Assembly (NCBI GenBank): GCA_016713965.1
Contig: JADJOC010000010.1
Coordinates: 62,001 to 126,000 of the forward strand
Direction of reading: 5' to 3'
From: Chitinophagaceae bacterium
GTDB taxonomy: Bacteria; Bacteroidota; Bacteroidia; Chitinophagales; Chitinophagaceae
Length of the DNA: 64,000 bases
In this document: positions 25,575-34,135 of the stretch, in pieces
Numbering within the stretch: position 1 is the stretch's first letter
Layout: every line of letters starts with the position of its first letter
Position numbers and translations under genes: made by a program
Notes under the pieces: model-generated
What the model was told of the DNA's origin: nothing
What the model saw: only the letters and a program-made list of their open reading frames with translations
The model's database searches: none

Positions 25575-27026
25575 ATGCATGACCAAAACTCCATACCGTC
25601 CCCTTCACTCATCAACGATGATCTTGCGCCCATACCGCAAAACAAACGCACATGGGGTACCTGGAATTATGCCGCATTGTGGATCAGCATGAGTTTATGC
25701 ATCCCTACCTATATGCTGGCCAGCTCATTAATAGAAGGGGGCATGAATTGGTGGCAGGCGATCCTCACCATTTTTATTGGTAATACTGTAGTATTAATCC
25801 CCATGATTTTAAACGGCCATGCCGGTGCAAAATATGGAATACCTTTTCCTGTTTTTGCAAGGGCAAGCTTTGGGGTAAGGGGGGCAAATATCCCTGCAAT
25901 ATTAAGGGCAATAGTTGCCTGCGGCTGGTTTGGCATACAAACCTGGATCGGTGGCTATGCTTTGTACCAAATGTTGCGGTTATGGATACCGGCATTGGAA
26001 ACATTACCACAAATTTTTCCTGATTCATTTGGTTTACAAACCGGGCCCGCCATTACATTTATTTTATTTTGGCTCTTAAATATGTTTGTGGTTTATCTTG
26101 GAGTAGAAAGCATAAAAAAATTATTGGTATTCAAAGCATTTTTCTTACCCTTTGCTGCTTTGGCATTATTGTTTTGGGCCATCAGTGCAGGCAATGGATT
26201 GGGACCGATTTTAAATCAACCTTCAAAATTGTCAGGTACGGCGTTCTGGCATTATTTTTTCCCGGCACTAACGGGTATGGTCGGCTTCTGGGCAACTTTG
26301 TCTTTAAACATTCCTGATTTTACACGGTATGCAAAAAGTCAGCAGGCTCAAATAAAAGGGCAAATTATCGGCCTGCCACCTTCCATGACATTGTTTTCTT
26401 TTATAGGCGTGGTGGTAACTTCAGCAACTTTTCTTATTTATGGTGAAACCATTTGGGATCCATTGGTATTGGCAGTAAAGTTTGAAAATAAAATTTTAGT
26501 AAGTGTTGCAATGATTGCTGTTGCTATCTCTACATTGGCTACCAACATTGCTGCAAATATTATAAGTCCTGCAAATGATTTTGCGAACATTGCCCCGGCA
26601 AAAATAAATTTCAGAACAGGTGGTTATATTACCGGAATTTTGGGTATCTTAATATTTCCCTGGAAACTAATTGCAGACCCCAATGGATATATTTTTACGT
26701 GGCTCATTGCATATTCCAGTTTATTAGGCCCGATTGGCGGGATTATGATCGCTGATTATTATTTTATCAGGAAGCAACAGTTAAGCGTAGACGAATTGTA
26801 TCAAATAAAAGGAAAGTATAGTTTTGGAAATGGTTATAACAAATTTGCTATTATTGCTTTATTATTAGGGATATTGCCCAATGTGCCCGGATTTTTATTG
26901 CAGATAAAAGTAGTTGCTGCAAATACTTTTCCTGGTTGGATTTCACATTTGTACAACTATGCATGGTTTGTCGGCTTTTTTGTAAGTGGAATTTTATATT
27001 GGTTGTTAATGAAAAATAAAAATTAA
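25575..27026 (+). CDS. NCS1-family nucleobase/allantoin permease
   Basis: Sodium- or proton-coupled inner-membrane importer of the NCS1 family (Mhp1, PucI, CodB relatives). It has 483 residues with about twelve transmembrane helices. The N-terminal signature DDLAPIPQNKRTWGTWNYAA (15-34) leads into LWISMSLCIPTYMLASSLIE (TM1). The GWFGIQTWIGGYALYQML piece (TM3 region), a WATLSLNIPDFTRYAKSQQ loop and NIISPANDFANIAP (TM8 region) are all typical. Lying between RAYT2 and dihydropyrimidinase, it probably imports uracil/thymine or a hydropyrimidine. Allantoin or hydantoin cannot be excluded from sequence. The TAA stop abuts a CCGCAGAG-type repeat. Confidence 0.88.
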   Translation: MHDQNSIPSPSLINDDLAPIPQNKRTWGTWNYAALWISMSLCIPTYMLASSLIEGGMNWWQAILTIFIGNTVVLIPMILNGHAGAKYGIPFPVFARASFGVRGANIPAILRAIVACGWFGIQTWIGGYALYQMLRLWIPALETLPQIFPDSFGLQTGPAITFILFWLLNMFVVYLGVESIKKLLVFKAFFLPFAALALLFWAISAGNGLGPILNQPSKLSGTAFWHYFFPALTGMVGFWATLSLNIPDFTRYAKSQQAQIKGQIIGLPPSMTLFSFIGVVVTSATFLIYGETIWDPLVLAVKFENKILVSVAMIAVAISTLATNIAANIISPANDFANIAPAKINFRTGGYITGILGILIFPWKLIADPNGYIFTWLIAYSSLLGPIGGIMIADYYFIRKQQLSVDELYQIKGKYSFGNGYNKFAIIALLLGILPNVPGFLLQIKVVAANTFPGWISHLYNYAWFVGFFVSGILYWLLMKNKN

Positions 27027-27101
27027 CCGCGGAGACGCAAAGCTGCAGAGTTTTATAATAAAATATTTTTTGTTCTTAGCGTCTCCCCGTCTCTGCGGTA
27101 A
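27024..27101. repeat. CCGCAGAG-type inverted repeat, copy 3
   Basis: Begins TAACCGCGGAGACGC, overlapping the permease stop, and ends CGTCTCTGCGGTA just before hydA. Same family as 3541-3608. Confidence 0.78.
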
Positions 27102-27110
27102 AAATTAAAT

Positions 27111-28493
27111 ATGAGTATTTTAATTAGAAACGGACAAATTGTTACCGCTACAGATAATTATGTAGCTGATATTTTTATTGAAGGAGAAACCATTACTGCT
27201 ATTGGTAAAAATTTGACGATAAAAGCTGATAAAGAAATCGATGCTTCGGGTAAATTAGTTTTTCCGGGCGGTATTGATCCGCATGTACATTTGGATATGC
27301 CGTTCATGGGTACTTTTTCCAGCGATAATTATGAAACCGGAACCAGGGCTGCTTTATTTGGTGGAACAACCATGGTAATTGATTTTATTTTGCAAAAACA
27401 GGGCAATTCTTTACAAGCCGCATTGGAAGAATGGAAGGGCAGGAGCGATAATAATTGTGTGGGAGATTATAGCTTTCATATGGCAGTAACAGATTTTAAT
27501 GCCGATACAAAAAAAGAAATAAAAAATTTTATCGAAAAAGAAGGCATTACTTCTTTCAAAACCTTTATGGCATACAAAGGTGCATTGATGATTGATGACC
27601 GGCAGATGATTGGTTTGATGGAAGAAGTGAAAAAGCACGGCGGCATTATTAATGTGCATGCCACCAATGGCGACATGATCGATTATTTAATTGCCAAGCA
27701 CAGGGAAGAAGGAAAGATGTCGCCGCTGTACCATTATTTATCGCAGCCGGAAATTACAGAAGCCGAAGCCAGCGAACGTTTTGTGGATATGGCAAGCTAT
27801 ACTGAATGCCCGGGTTATATTGTTCACTTAACTTGCGAAGGCGCACTCAACGCAGTGCGGAATGCTACAAAGCGCAACCAAAAAATGTTCGTAGAAACCT
27901 GCATTCAATATTTAATTTTAGATGCCTCTTTGTATGAAAAAGATTTTGAAGGTGCCAAATGGGTAATGAGCCCACCTTTGCGGGAAAAGAAAGACCAGGA
28001 AACATTGTGGGCCGGAATTAACCAAGGGTTAGTGCAGGTGGTGGCAACAGACCATTGCCCTTTTAAATGGGAACAAAAACTAATGGGCAAAAATGATTTT
28101 TCAAAAATTCCCAATGGCCACCCGGCAGTAGAAAACAGGATGGAATTGTTATTCAGCGAAGGTGTTGTTAAAAATAAAATAACTTTAAATAAATATGTAG
28201 AAGTAGCATCTACAAATGCAGCAAAAATATTTGGTATGTTCCCCCGCAAAGGCACCGTTGCGGTAGGCAGTGATGCAGATATTATAATTTTTGATCCTAA
28301 TGAAAAACATACTTTATCTTCATCCACCCATCACATGAATGTGGATTACAGCGGTTATGAAGGCTGGGAAGTGACGGGTAAAGTAAAAACTGTTTTGTTA
28401 AGAGGAAAAATTGCAATTGATAATAATAACTGTTTGGTAGAGAAAGGGTATGGTCAGTTTATTAAAAGGAATAAAGTTGAAGGAAAGATTTAG
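27111..28493 (+). CDS. hydA: Dihydropyrimidinase / D-hydantoinase
   Basis: Opens the ring of dihydrouracil or dihydrothymine to N-carbamoyl-beta-amino acids. 460 residues, TIM-barrel amidohydrolase with a binuclear zinc site. Visible ligands are the HVHLDMPF motif (about 59-66), the carbamylated lysine in SFKTFMAYKG (about 148-157), His in INVHATNGD and IVHLTCEGA, and Asp in VATDHCPF. The start is the ATG at 27111, 10 bp after the preceding repeat. Upstream PreTA products and the downstream nitrilase complete the reductive pyrimidine pathway. Confidence 0.93.
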   Translation: MSILIRNGQIVTATDNYVADIFIEGETITAIGKNLTIKADKEIDASGKLVFPGGIDPHVHLDMPFMGTFSSDNYETGTRAALFGGTTMVIDFILQKQGNSLQAALEEWKGRSDNNCVGDYSFHMAVTDFNADTKKEIKNFIEKEGITSFKTFMAYKGALMIDDRQMIGLMEEVKKHGGIINVHATNGDMIDYLIAKHREEGKMSPLYHYLSQPEITEAEASERFVDMASYTECPGYIVHLTCEGALNAVRNATKRNQKMFVETCIQYLILDASLYEKDFEGAKWVMSPPLREKKDQETLWAGINQGLVQVVATDHCPFKWEQKLMGKNDFSKIPNGHPAVENRMELLFSEGVVKNKITLNKYVEVASTNAAKIFGMFPRKGTVAVGSDADIIIFDPNEKHTLSSSTHHMNVDYSGYEGWEVTGKVKTVLLRGKIAIDNNNCLVEKGYGQFIKRNKVEGKI

Positions 28494-28890
28494 GTATTGG
28501 GTTTTGGTATTGAGGTAATTAGGTATTAAGGTAATTGTGGAATTGGGAATTTGTAATTAGGAATTTGGGTTGGAAGTTTCAAGTTTAGGGTTTGAATTTT
28601 AAGGTTGAGGTTGAGGTTGAGGTTTCAGTTCCTTAGAAATGTAGCTTAGTAGCATGATGTTATGAATTTGATTTAGCTCCGTTAGGAGCGACATGTCAGT
28701 AGTAAATAAAATGTGTTTTAGCTCTGTAGGAGCGTAATATTTATAGCAAAATGTAACTGTGTTTTTACAACTCCGTAGGAGTTGAACATTTATAGCAAAA
28801 CATGATTAAAGATCAATAAAGGTATTCCGTACAAGGGAGTGACACAACGATGATGCTATAAAAAACAAATGCTGATAACAAATAAAAACA
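28494..28890 (+). repeat. Composite intergenic repeat, copy B
   Basis: Same module order as 17298-17620. It starts with GGTATTGAGG/GGAATTTGTAATTAGGAATTTG blocks and a triplicated GGTTGA stretch near 28605. REP hairpins follow at about 28676 (with an extra base), 28722 and 28769 (CAACTCCGTAGGAGTTGAAC). The AAAGATCAATAAAGGTATTCC module comes at about 28803. No gene was seen. Confidence 0.75.
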
Positions 28891-28897
28891 AAACGAT

Positions 28898-29764
28898 ATG
28901 CCAAGAATGATTAAATCGGGGTTGATTCAATTAAGCCTCCCTAAAACAGAAGGCGAAGGAACCATTGCAGAAATTATGGAAGCAATGGTGCAAAAACATA
29001 TTCCGCTCATTGAAGAAGCAGGAAAAAAAGGTGTACAAATTTTATGCTTCCAGGAAATTTTTAACACGCCATATTTTTGTCCGGGACAGGATAAAGCTTG
29101 GTATGAAAGCGCTGAAACTGTTCCTGGCCCTACAGTAGAGCGCATGCAGGAGTATGCAAAAAAGTACAACATGGTAATCATCGTGCCAGTGTATGAAAAA
29201 GAACAAGCCGGTGTTTTGTACAACACTGCTGCGGTGATTGATGCCGATGGAAAATATTTAGGCAAGTACAGAAAAAATCACATTCCGCATACCAGCGGCT
29301 TTTGGGAAAAGTTTTTCTTTAAGCCCGGAAACCTTGGCTATCCTGTGTTTCAAACCAAGTATGCAAAAGTTGGTGTGTACATTTGTTACGATCGTCACTT
29401 TCCGGATGGCGCAAGAATTTTAGGATTGAATGGCGCAGAAATCGTTTACAATCCTTCCGCAACCGTGGCCGGTTTATCTCAATATTTGTGGAAGCTGGAG
29501 CAGCCAGCACATGCTGCTGCAAACGGATATTTTATGGGTTGCATCAATCGTGTGGGTACAGAAAAACCTTGGAACCTCGGTAAATTTTATGGCTCATCAT
29601 ACTTTGTAGATCCACGCGGACAAATTTTTGCACAGGCCAGCGAAGACAATGACGAATTGCTGGTAGCGGATTTTGATTTGGATATGATAGAAACAGTTAG
29701 ATCGACCTGGCAGTTTTTCAGGGACAGGAGGCCGGAGACTTATGGAAAATTGGTGGAGCTGTAA
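28898..29764 (+). CDS. Nitrilase-family beta-ureidopropionase
   Basis: Carbon-nitrogen hydrolase predicted to cleave N-carbamoyl-beta-alanine to beta-alanine, CO2 and ammonia. 288 residues. The nitrilase triad is visible: Glu53 in CFQEIFNTPYF, Lys126 in YRKNHIPH and Cys163 in VYICYDRHFPDG. A further RRPETYG signature is at the C-terminus. The order HydA then this gene fits the third step of the reductive pyrimidine pathway. Sequence alone does not exclude N-carbamoyl-D-amino-acid or putrescine amidase activity, but the context strongly favours ureidopropionase. Confidence 0.9.
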   Translation: MPRMIKSGLIQLSLPKTEGEGTIAEIMEAMVQKHIPLIEEAGKKGVQILCFQEIFNTPYFCPGQDKAWYESAETVPGPTVERMQEYAKKYNMVIIVPVYEKEQAGVLYNTAAVIDADGKYLGKYRKNHIPHTSGFWEKFFFKPGNLGYPVFQTKYAKVGVYICYDRHFPDGARILGLNGAEIVYNPSATVAGLSQYLWKLEQPAHAAANGYFMGCINRVGTEKPWNLGKFYGSSYFVDPRGQIFAQASEDNDELLVADFDLDMIETVRSTWQFFRDRRPETYGKLVEL

Positions 29765-29811
29765 AATCAATGTGCAAATATGCAAATTTGCTGATGTGCA
29801 AATGATTGAAG

Positions 29812-29900
29812 CGATTTTTTTTATGTACCAGGCTGTAGTGCTACTATTTAGCTTTAGTGGCGTCGCACTCTTGTGCTTTAGTTCTTTATTGAGCAATACA
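29812..29900 (-). repeat. Dispersed repeat fragment, reversed
   Basis: GCTTTAGTGGCGTCGCACTCTTGTGC, matching the reverse of the xdhB leader repeat at 3630-3665. Confidence 0.6.
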
Positions 29901-29938
29901 ATTACATTCTAACCAAGCTAACTATTAAAAACACCTAT

Positions 29939-30763
29939 ATGAGTAACATTAAACTTTTTGAAAGTAAACAAATTCGATCTGTGTATAACGAAGCAACACA
30001 TACATGGTATTTTTCTGTTCAGGATGTGGTACAGGTATTAACGGATACTGTGGATGTAAAAGATTATATTAAAAAAATGAAAAAAAGAGAATCTGAACTT
30101 AATTCCAACTGGGGGACAATTTGTCCCCTGGTTGAAATGGTAGCAGCTGATGGCAAAAAGCGCAAAGTTCAGGCTGCTGATACAAAAGGAATTTTAAGAA
30201 TCATACAATCTATTCCTTCACCTAAAGCAGAACCGTTCAAACTTTGGCTGGCACAGGTTGGTTATGAAAGGTTGCAAGAAATTGAAAACCCGGAAATAGC
30301 TACACAAAGAACAAGAGATTTATACAAGCAAAAGGGTTATGATGATGCTTGGATTGAAAAAAGAATGAGAAGCATAGCAATCCGGGAAGAACTTACAGGC
30401 GAGTGGAAAAAAAGTGAAGTAAAAACACAGCAGGAATATGCAATTTTAACTGCAGAAATCTCAAAAGCAACTTTTGGTATTACACCTTCGCAGCATAAAA
30501 ATTTGAAGCGGTTAAAAAAAGAAAATCTGAGGGATCATATGACCGACCTGGAATTAATTTTTTCTATGCTTGGCGAAGCTTCTACGACAGAAATTGTAAA
30601 AACGCAAAAGCCTAAAGGATTTGCGAAAAATAAAATTGCTGCCAAGCAAGGTGGGGCAATAGCAGGAAATGCAAGAAAAGCCTTGGAAGTAAAAACAAAA
30701 AAGAAAGTAATAAATGAGAGAAATTTTTTACCCGTTTCCTTAAAACAAAAAAAACTAAAATAA
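29939..30763 (+). CDS. BRO-N domain (phage antirepressor-like) protein
   Basis: 274 residues. The N-terminal BRO-N domain (about 1-110) shows WYFSVQDVVQVLTDTVDVKDYIKKMKKRE and ILRIIQSIPSPKAEPFKLWLAQVG, the standard DNA-binding antirepressor pattern. Residues 115-225 (RTRDLYKQKGYDDAWIEKRM, ATFGITPSQHKNLKRLKKEN) match the C-terminal region often found with BRO-N in Bacteroidota. The tail is strongly basic (KNKIAAKQGGAIAGNARKAL). No phage genes are nearby. It lies between the nitrilase and preT genes, so it probably arrived as a single-gene insertion. Its target is unknown. Confidence 0.85.
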   Translation: MSNIKLFESKQIRSVYNEATHTWYFSVQDVVQVLTDTVDVKDYIKKMKKRESELNSNWGTICPLVEMVAADGKKRKVQAADTKGILRIIQSIPSPKAEPFKLWLAQVGYERLQEIENPEIATQRTRDLYKQKGYDDAWIEKRMRSIAIREELTGEWKKSEVKTQQEYAILTAEISKATFGITPSQHKNLKRLKKENLRDHMTDLELIFSMLGEASTTEIVKTQKPKGFAKNKIAAKQGGAIAGNARKALEVKTKKKVINERNFLPVSLKQKKLK

Positions 30764-30798
30764 TCATTCAACTTTGCGCTTTAAATAACTTAGCGCCC

Positions 30799-30832
30799 TT
30801 GCCCGCCAGGATGAACCGTTCGGACGGGCGTG
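30799..30832. repeat. GC-rich CCCGCC/GTTCGGACGGG repeat
   Basis: GCCCGCCAGGATGAACCGTT followed by CGGACGGGCG. Related sequences are at about 9140-9175 and, inside a gene, at 31857-31885. Confidence 0.6.
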
Positions 30833-30845
30833 AAAAATAAAAAAT

Positions 30846-32219
30846 ATGTCAATTACCAATAACCGTTTAACTGCCGAGCAGTACCATAACAATTTCAGCG
30901 ACATTCACCCGCCGTTTGAAACAAAAGATGCAGCGCAGGTAGAAGCCAACCGTTGTTTATTTTGTTATGATGCACCATGCACCAAAAGCTGCCCAACGGG
31001 AATAAATGTGCCAAAATTTATCAAACAAATTACAACCGATAATATCAAAGGATCGGCGCATACTATTTTTGTAAGTAATATTATGGGCGCAGGTTGTAGT
31101 AAAGTATGCCCGGTAGAAAAATTATGCGAAGGTGCATGCGTTTATAATTTAATGGATGAAGAAGCCATACCTATTGCAAAGCTGCAACGCTACTCAACGG
31201 AAAAAGCCATGGAGCATAACTGGCAGCTGTTTGAACGCAAACCTTCAACCGGAAAAAAAGTAGCCATAGTTGGTGCAGGCCCTGCAGGCTTAAGCTGTGC
31301 GCATGTGCTTAGCTGTGAGGGTATTGATGTAACGGTTTATGAAAAAGAAAACAAAGGCGGAGGCCTGATGACATATGGCATTGCTGCTTATAAAGTAACG
31401 CCGCAATTTTGTGAAGATGAGGTGAATTACATTTTGGGCATTGGCGGTATAGAAATAAAATACAACCAGGAACTAGGCAAAAATATTTTATTAAGCGATT
31501 TGCAAAAAAAATATGATGTGGTGTATTTAGCTATCGGTGTAGGTTTGGCAAGACAATTGGATATTCCCGGAGAAGAAATGGAAGGCGTTGTAGATGCAAT
31601 AAAATTTATTTATGACATACGAGAGGGCGGGTATGATAAAGTGCCAGTAGGCGATAACGTAGCTGTAATTGGTATGGGTATGACCGCCATTGATGCTGCC
31701 ACGCAGGCTAAAAGGCTTGGCGCAAAGGAAGTAACGATGCTGTATAGACGAACTGAAAATGAAAAGCCTTGCACGCAAGTAGAATTGGATATTGCCAGGT
31801 TGGATGGTTGTAAAATTGTATGGCTCGCCGCACCAAAAGAAATAAAAGGTGAGAATGCCCGCCCGGATGATCCGTTCGGACGGGGAAAAGTGCAGCAACT
31901 GGTTTGCAGCGTAATGAAATTAGGTGAGCCGGATACAAGTGGCCGCCGCTCACCGGTGGATACGGGGGAAACCTTTACATTAAATGTGGATATGGTGATT
32001 AAAGCTGCAGGCCAAATGCCTTTTGAAGAACTGGTAAAAATCAATAGCATAGAAAATAAATCTGGTAAAGTTGTAATTAAAGAAAACGGGGAAACAAATA
32101 TCAAAGGCATATTTGCCGGTGGCGATTGTGTAAATGGTGGCAAAGAAGTGGTGGATGCTGTACAGGCGGGTAAGGATGGGGCAGCGGGGATTTTGAGGTA
32201 TTTGGGTATTGGGTATTAG
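30846..32219 (+). CDS. preT: Dihydropyrimidine dehydrogenase subunit PreT
   Basis: NAD-dependent flavin/FeS subunit that with PreA reduces uracil and thymine. 457 residues. The N-terminal FeS domain carries CLFCYDAPCTKSCPTG (38-53) and MGAGCSKVCPVEKLCEGAC. An FAD/NAD(P)-binding fold follows: VAIVGAGPAGLSCAHVL (about 139-155), the second dinucleotide site VAVIGMGMTAIDAATQAKRLG (about 274-294) and the C-terminal GIFAGGDCVNGGKEVVDAVQ. A nine-residue stretch ARPDDPFGR (about 338-346) is encoded by a copy of the GC-rich palindromic repeat and looks like an in-frame insertion. preA follows after a composite repeat. Confidence 0.92.
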   Translation: MSITNNRLTAEQYHNNFSDIHPPFETKDAAQVEANRCLFCYDAPCTKSCPTGINVPKFIKQITTDNIKGSAHTIFVSNIMGAGCSKVCPVEKLCEGACVYNLMDEEAIPIAKLQRYSTEKAMEHNWQLFERKPSTGKKVAIVGAGPAGLSCAHVLSCEGIDVTVYEKENKGGGLMTYGIAAYKVTPQFCEDEVNYILGIGGIEIKYNQELGKNILLSDLQKKYDVVYLAIGVGLARQLDIPGEEMEGVVDAIKFIYDIREGGYDKVPVGDNVAVIGMGMTAIDAATQAKRLGAKEVTMLYRRTENEKPCTQVELDIARLDGCKIVWLAAPKEIKGENARPDDPFGRGKVQQLVCSVMKLGEPDTSGRRSPVDTGETFTLNVDMVIKAAGQMPFEELVKINSIENKSGKVVIKENGETNIKGIFAGGDCVNGGKEVVDAVQAGKDGAAGILRYLGIGY

Positions 32220-32570
32220 GTATTAAGGTAATAGGGTAATTGTGGAATTGGGAATTTGTAATTAGGAATTTGGGGTTTGAGGTTTGAAGTTTTAGGTTTG
32301 GTGTTTAAGGGTTCAGCTCTTTAAGAGCGCTATGTTAGTAGTAAGTCATAGCAATTTGTTTTAGCTCCGTAGGAGCGTAATATTTATAGCAAAGAGGTTA
32401 ATTATAATTTTTCACAACTCTGTAGGAGTTGAACATTTTAGCAAAACACAATTAAAGATCAATAAAGGTATGCCGATGCAGTGAGTGACCCCGCTTTCAG
32501 ACGGGGCAGGCAACAACGATGTTGCTACCTGTACAAATGCCGGTAACAAAATAAAAAACCATAAACTTTT
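32206..32570 (+). repeat. Composite intergenic repeat, copy C
   Basis: Starts inside the preT 3' end (GGTATTGGGTATTAGG, around the stop). REP hairpins are at about 32323 (degenerate), 32364 (AGCTCCGTAGGAGCG) and 32414. The AAAGATCAATAAAGGTATGCC module is at 32453 and a GACCCCGCTTTCAGACGGGG palindrome near 32487. No gene was seen. Confidence 0.75.
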
Positions 32571-32572
32571 AT

Positions 32573-33841
32573 ATGGCAAACATATCAGCAAATTTCCTGG
32601 GCATCAAATCTCCCAACCCTTTTTGGCTAGCAAGTGCGCCGCCTACGGATAAAAAAATAAATGTACTCCGTGCTTTTGAAGCAGGCTGGGGCGGCGTAGT
32701 TTGGAAAACCCTGGGCAGCCAGGTAAAAAATGTTTCGTCGAGGTACTCGGCGGTAAATTTTAATGGCGGTAAAATAATGGGCTTTAATAATATTGAGCTC
32801 ATATCCGACAGGCCATTGGATATTAATTTAAAAGAAATTGAAGAATGTATAAAATTATTTCCCGACAGGGCAATGATTGTTTCTTTAATGGCAGATAATA
32901 ACCGGGAAAGCTGGCATGAATTGATAAAAAAAGTAGAAGATACCGGCGCACACGGTTTTGAATTAAATTTCGGTTGTCCGCATGGCATGACGGAACGTGG
33001 CATGGGCGCTGCCGTAGGCCAGGATCCCGAAATTGCAAAAATGGTGGTAGAGTGGGTGATGGAAAAAGCAACCATCCCCGTTATTACAAAATTAACGCCC
33101 AATGTACATTCGCCAGTACCTACCGGTAAGGCATGTGTGCAGGCAGGCACCAATGCATTGTCATTAATCAATACCATACAATCTGTAACCGGCATTGATT
33201 TGGATACACTGGTCCCCAATCCTTATGTTGCGGGTAAATCCGTATTTGGCGGGTATTGCGGCCCTGCGGTAAAACCTATTGCATTAAAAATGCTCACCAC
33301 CATTTCACAAGATCCTGTTACTTCCAGCGTTCCTATTTCAGGTATTGGCGGCGTTAGTACCTGGAAAGATGCGGTGGAATTTATGTTGTTGGGGGCATCT
33401 AACGTACAAGTGTGTACGGCGGCAATGAAGTATGGTTTCAGGATTGTAGAAGACATGTGTGAAGGGCTCAACAACTGGATGGATGATAAAGGATACAAAA
33501 CCATTTATGATTTCATTGGTAAGTCAGTAGAAAAAATTACGCATTGGGAAGACCTGGATATCAATTACCACCACGTGGCTAATATTAACCAGGATAAATG
33601 TATTCATTGCGGGTTATGCTATATCGCCTGCGAAGATACATCGCATCAATCCATCAATTTATCTTATGGCAAACCTTACAATACGTACTCTATAAAAGAA
33701 GATGAATGTGTGGGCTGCAATTTGTGCCAGTTGATATGCCCGGTGGATAATTGCATCACCATGGTAGAACAACGCAAAGGGGATGAATATTTAAACTGGA
33801 AGGAATTTCAGGAAAGAGGATTGCCATTAAATGATCATTAA
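32573..33841 (+). CDS. preA: Dihydropyrimidine dehydrogenase subunit PreA
   Basis: Catalytic FMN subunit reducing uracil/thymine. 422 residues. Residues 1-320 are a dihydroorotate-dehydrogenase-like barrel, with ANISANFLGIKSPNPFWLAS at the N-terminus and FELNFGCPHGMTERGMGA around the active-site Cys. The later GGVSTWKDAVEFMLLGASNVQVCTA is the phosphate/FMN segment. Two 4Fe-4S clusters close the protein: CIHCGLCYIAC and CVGCNLCQLICPVDNC. Pairing with PreT supports the reductive direction. A 15-bp-stem terminator follows immediately (33849-33886), closing the catabolic island. Confidence 0.94.
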   Translation: MANISANFLGIKSPNPFWLASAPPTDKKINVLRAFEAGWGGVVWKTLGSQVKNVSSRYSAVNFNGGKIMGFNNIELISDRPLDINLKEIEECIKLFPDRAMIVSLMADNNRESWHELIKKVEDTGAHGFELNFGCPHGMTERGMGAAVGQDPEIAKMVVEWVMEKATIPVITKLTPNVHSPVPTGKACVQAGTNALSLINTIQSVTGIDLDTLVPNPYVAGKSVFGGYCGPAVKPIALKMLTTISQDPVTSSVPISGIGGVSTWKDAVEFMLLGASNVQVCTAAMKYGFRIVEDMCEGLNNWMDDKGYKTIYDFIGKSVEKITHWEDLDINYHHVANINQDKCIHCGLCYIACEDTSHQSINLSYGKPYNTYSIKEDECVGCNLCQLICPVDNCITMVEQRKGDEYLNWKEFQERGLPLNDH

Positions 33842-33848
33842 GAATTTA

Positions 33849-33886
33849 TTTTATGATTTTGCCTTTGGCAAAATCATAAAATTTTT
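33849..33886 (+). terminator. Strong intrinsic terminator after preA
   Basis: Perfect 15-bp arms TTTTATGATTTTGCC (33849-33863) and GGCAAAATCATAAAA (33867-33881), with a 3-nt loop and then TTTTT. Confidence 0.88.
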
Positions 33887-34135
33887 GGTATTTAGCTTTT
33901 TTGCTACTATTAAGCTGCATTGGCGCTGTGCCCCGCAAAATTCGGTGGTCGCACTCTTGTACTGATGTTCGTTATTCAGCTTTAATTATGTTTTATTAAA
34001 TGTTCAACTCCTACGGAGTTGTGAAAAATACAATCCCATTTTACTATAAATATTACGCTCCTACGGAGCTAAAACTCTACACCCAAATTCCTAATTACAA
34101 ATTCCATAATTACCCGATACCAAAACACCCAATAC
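33886..34135 (-). repeat. Composite intergenic repeat, copy D (inverted)
   Basis: Reverse-orientation copy. The GGTCGCACTCTTGTAC module is at about 33948-33962. Two REP hairpins, CAACTCCTACGGAGTTG (34003-34019) and GCTCCTACGGAGCT (about 34050), follow. The TAATTACAAATTCC/CCAATACCTAAT block runs to the miaE stop. Confidence 0.75.

Noticed and set aside
31610..32143. Minus-strand frame opposite preT
   Set aside because: Composition mirrors preT codons and no family was recognised.
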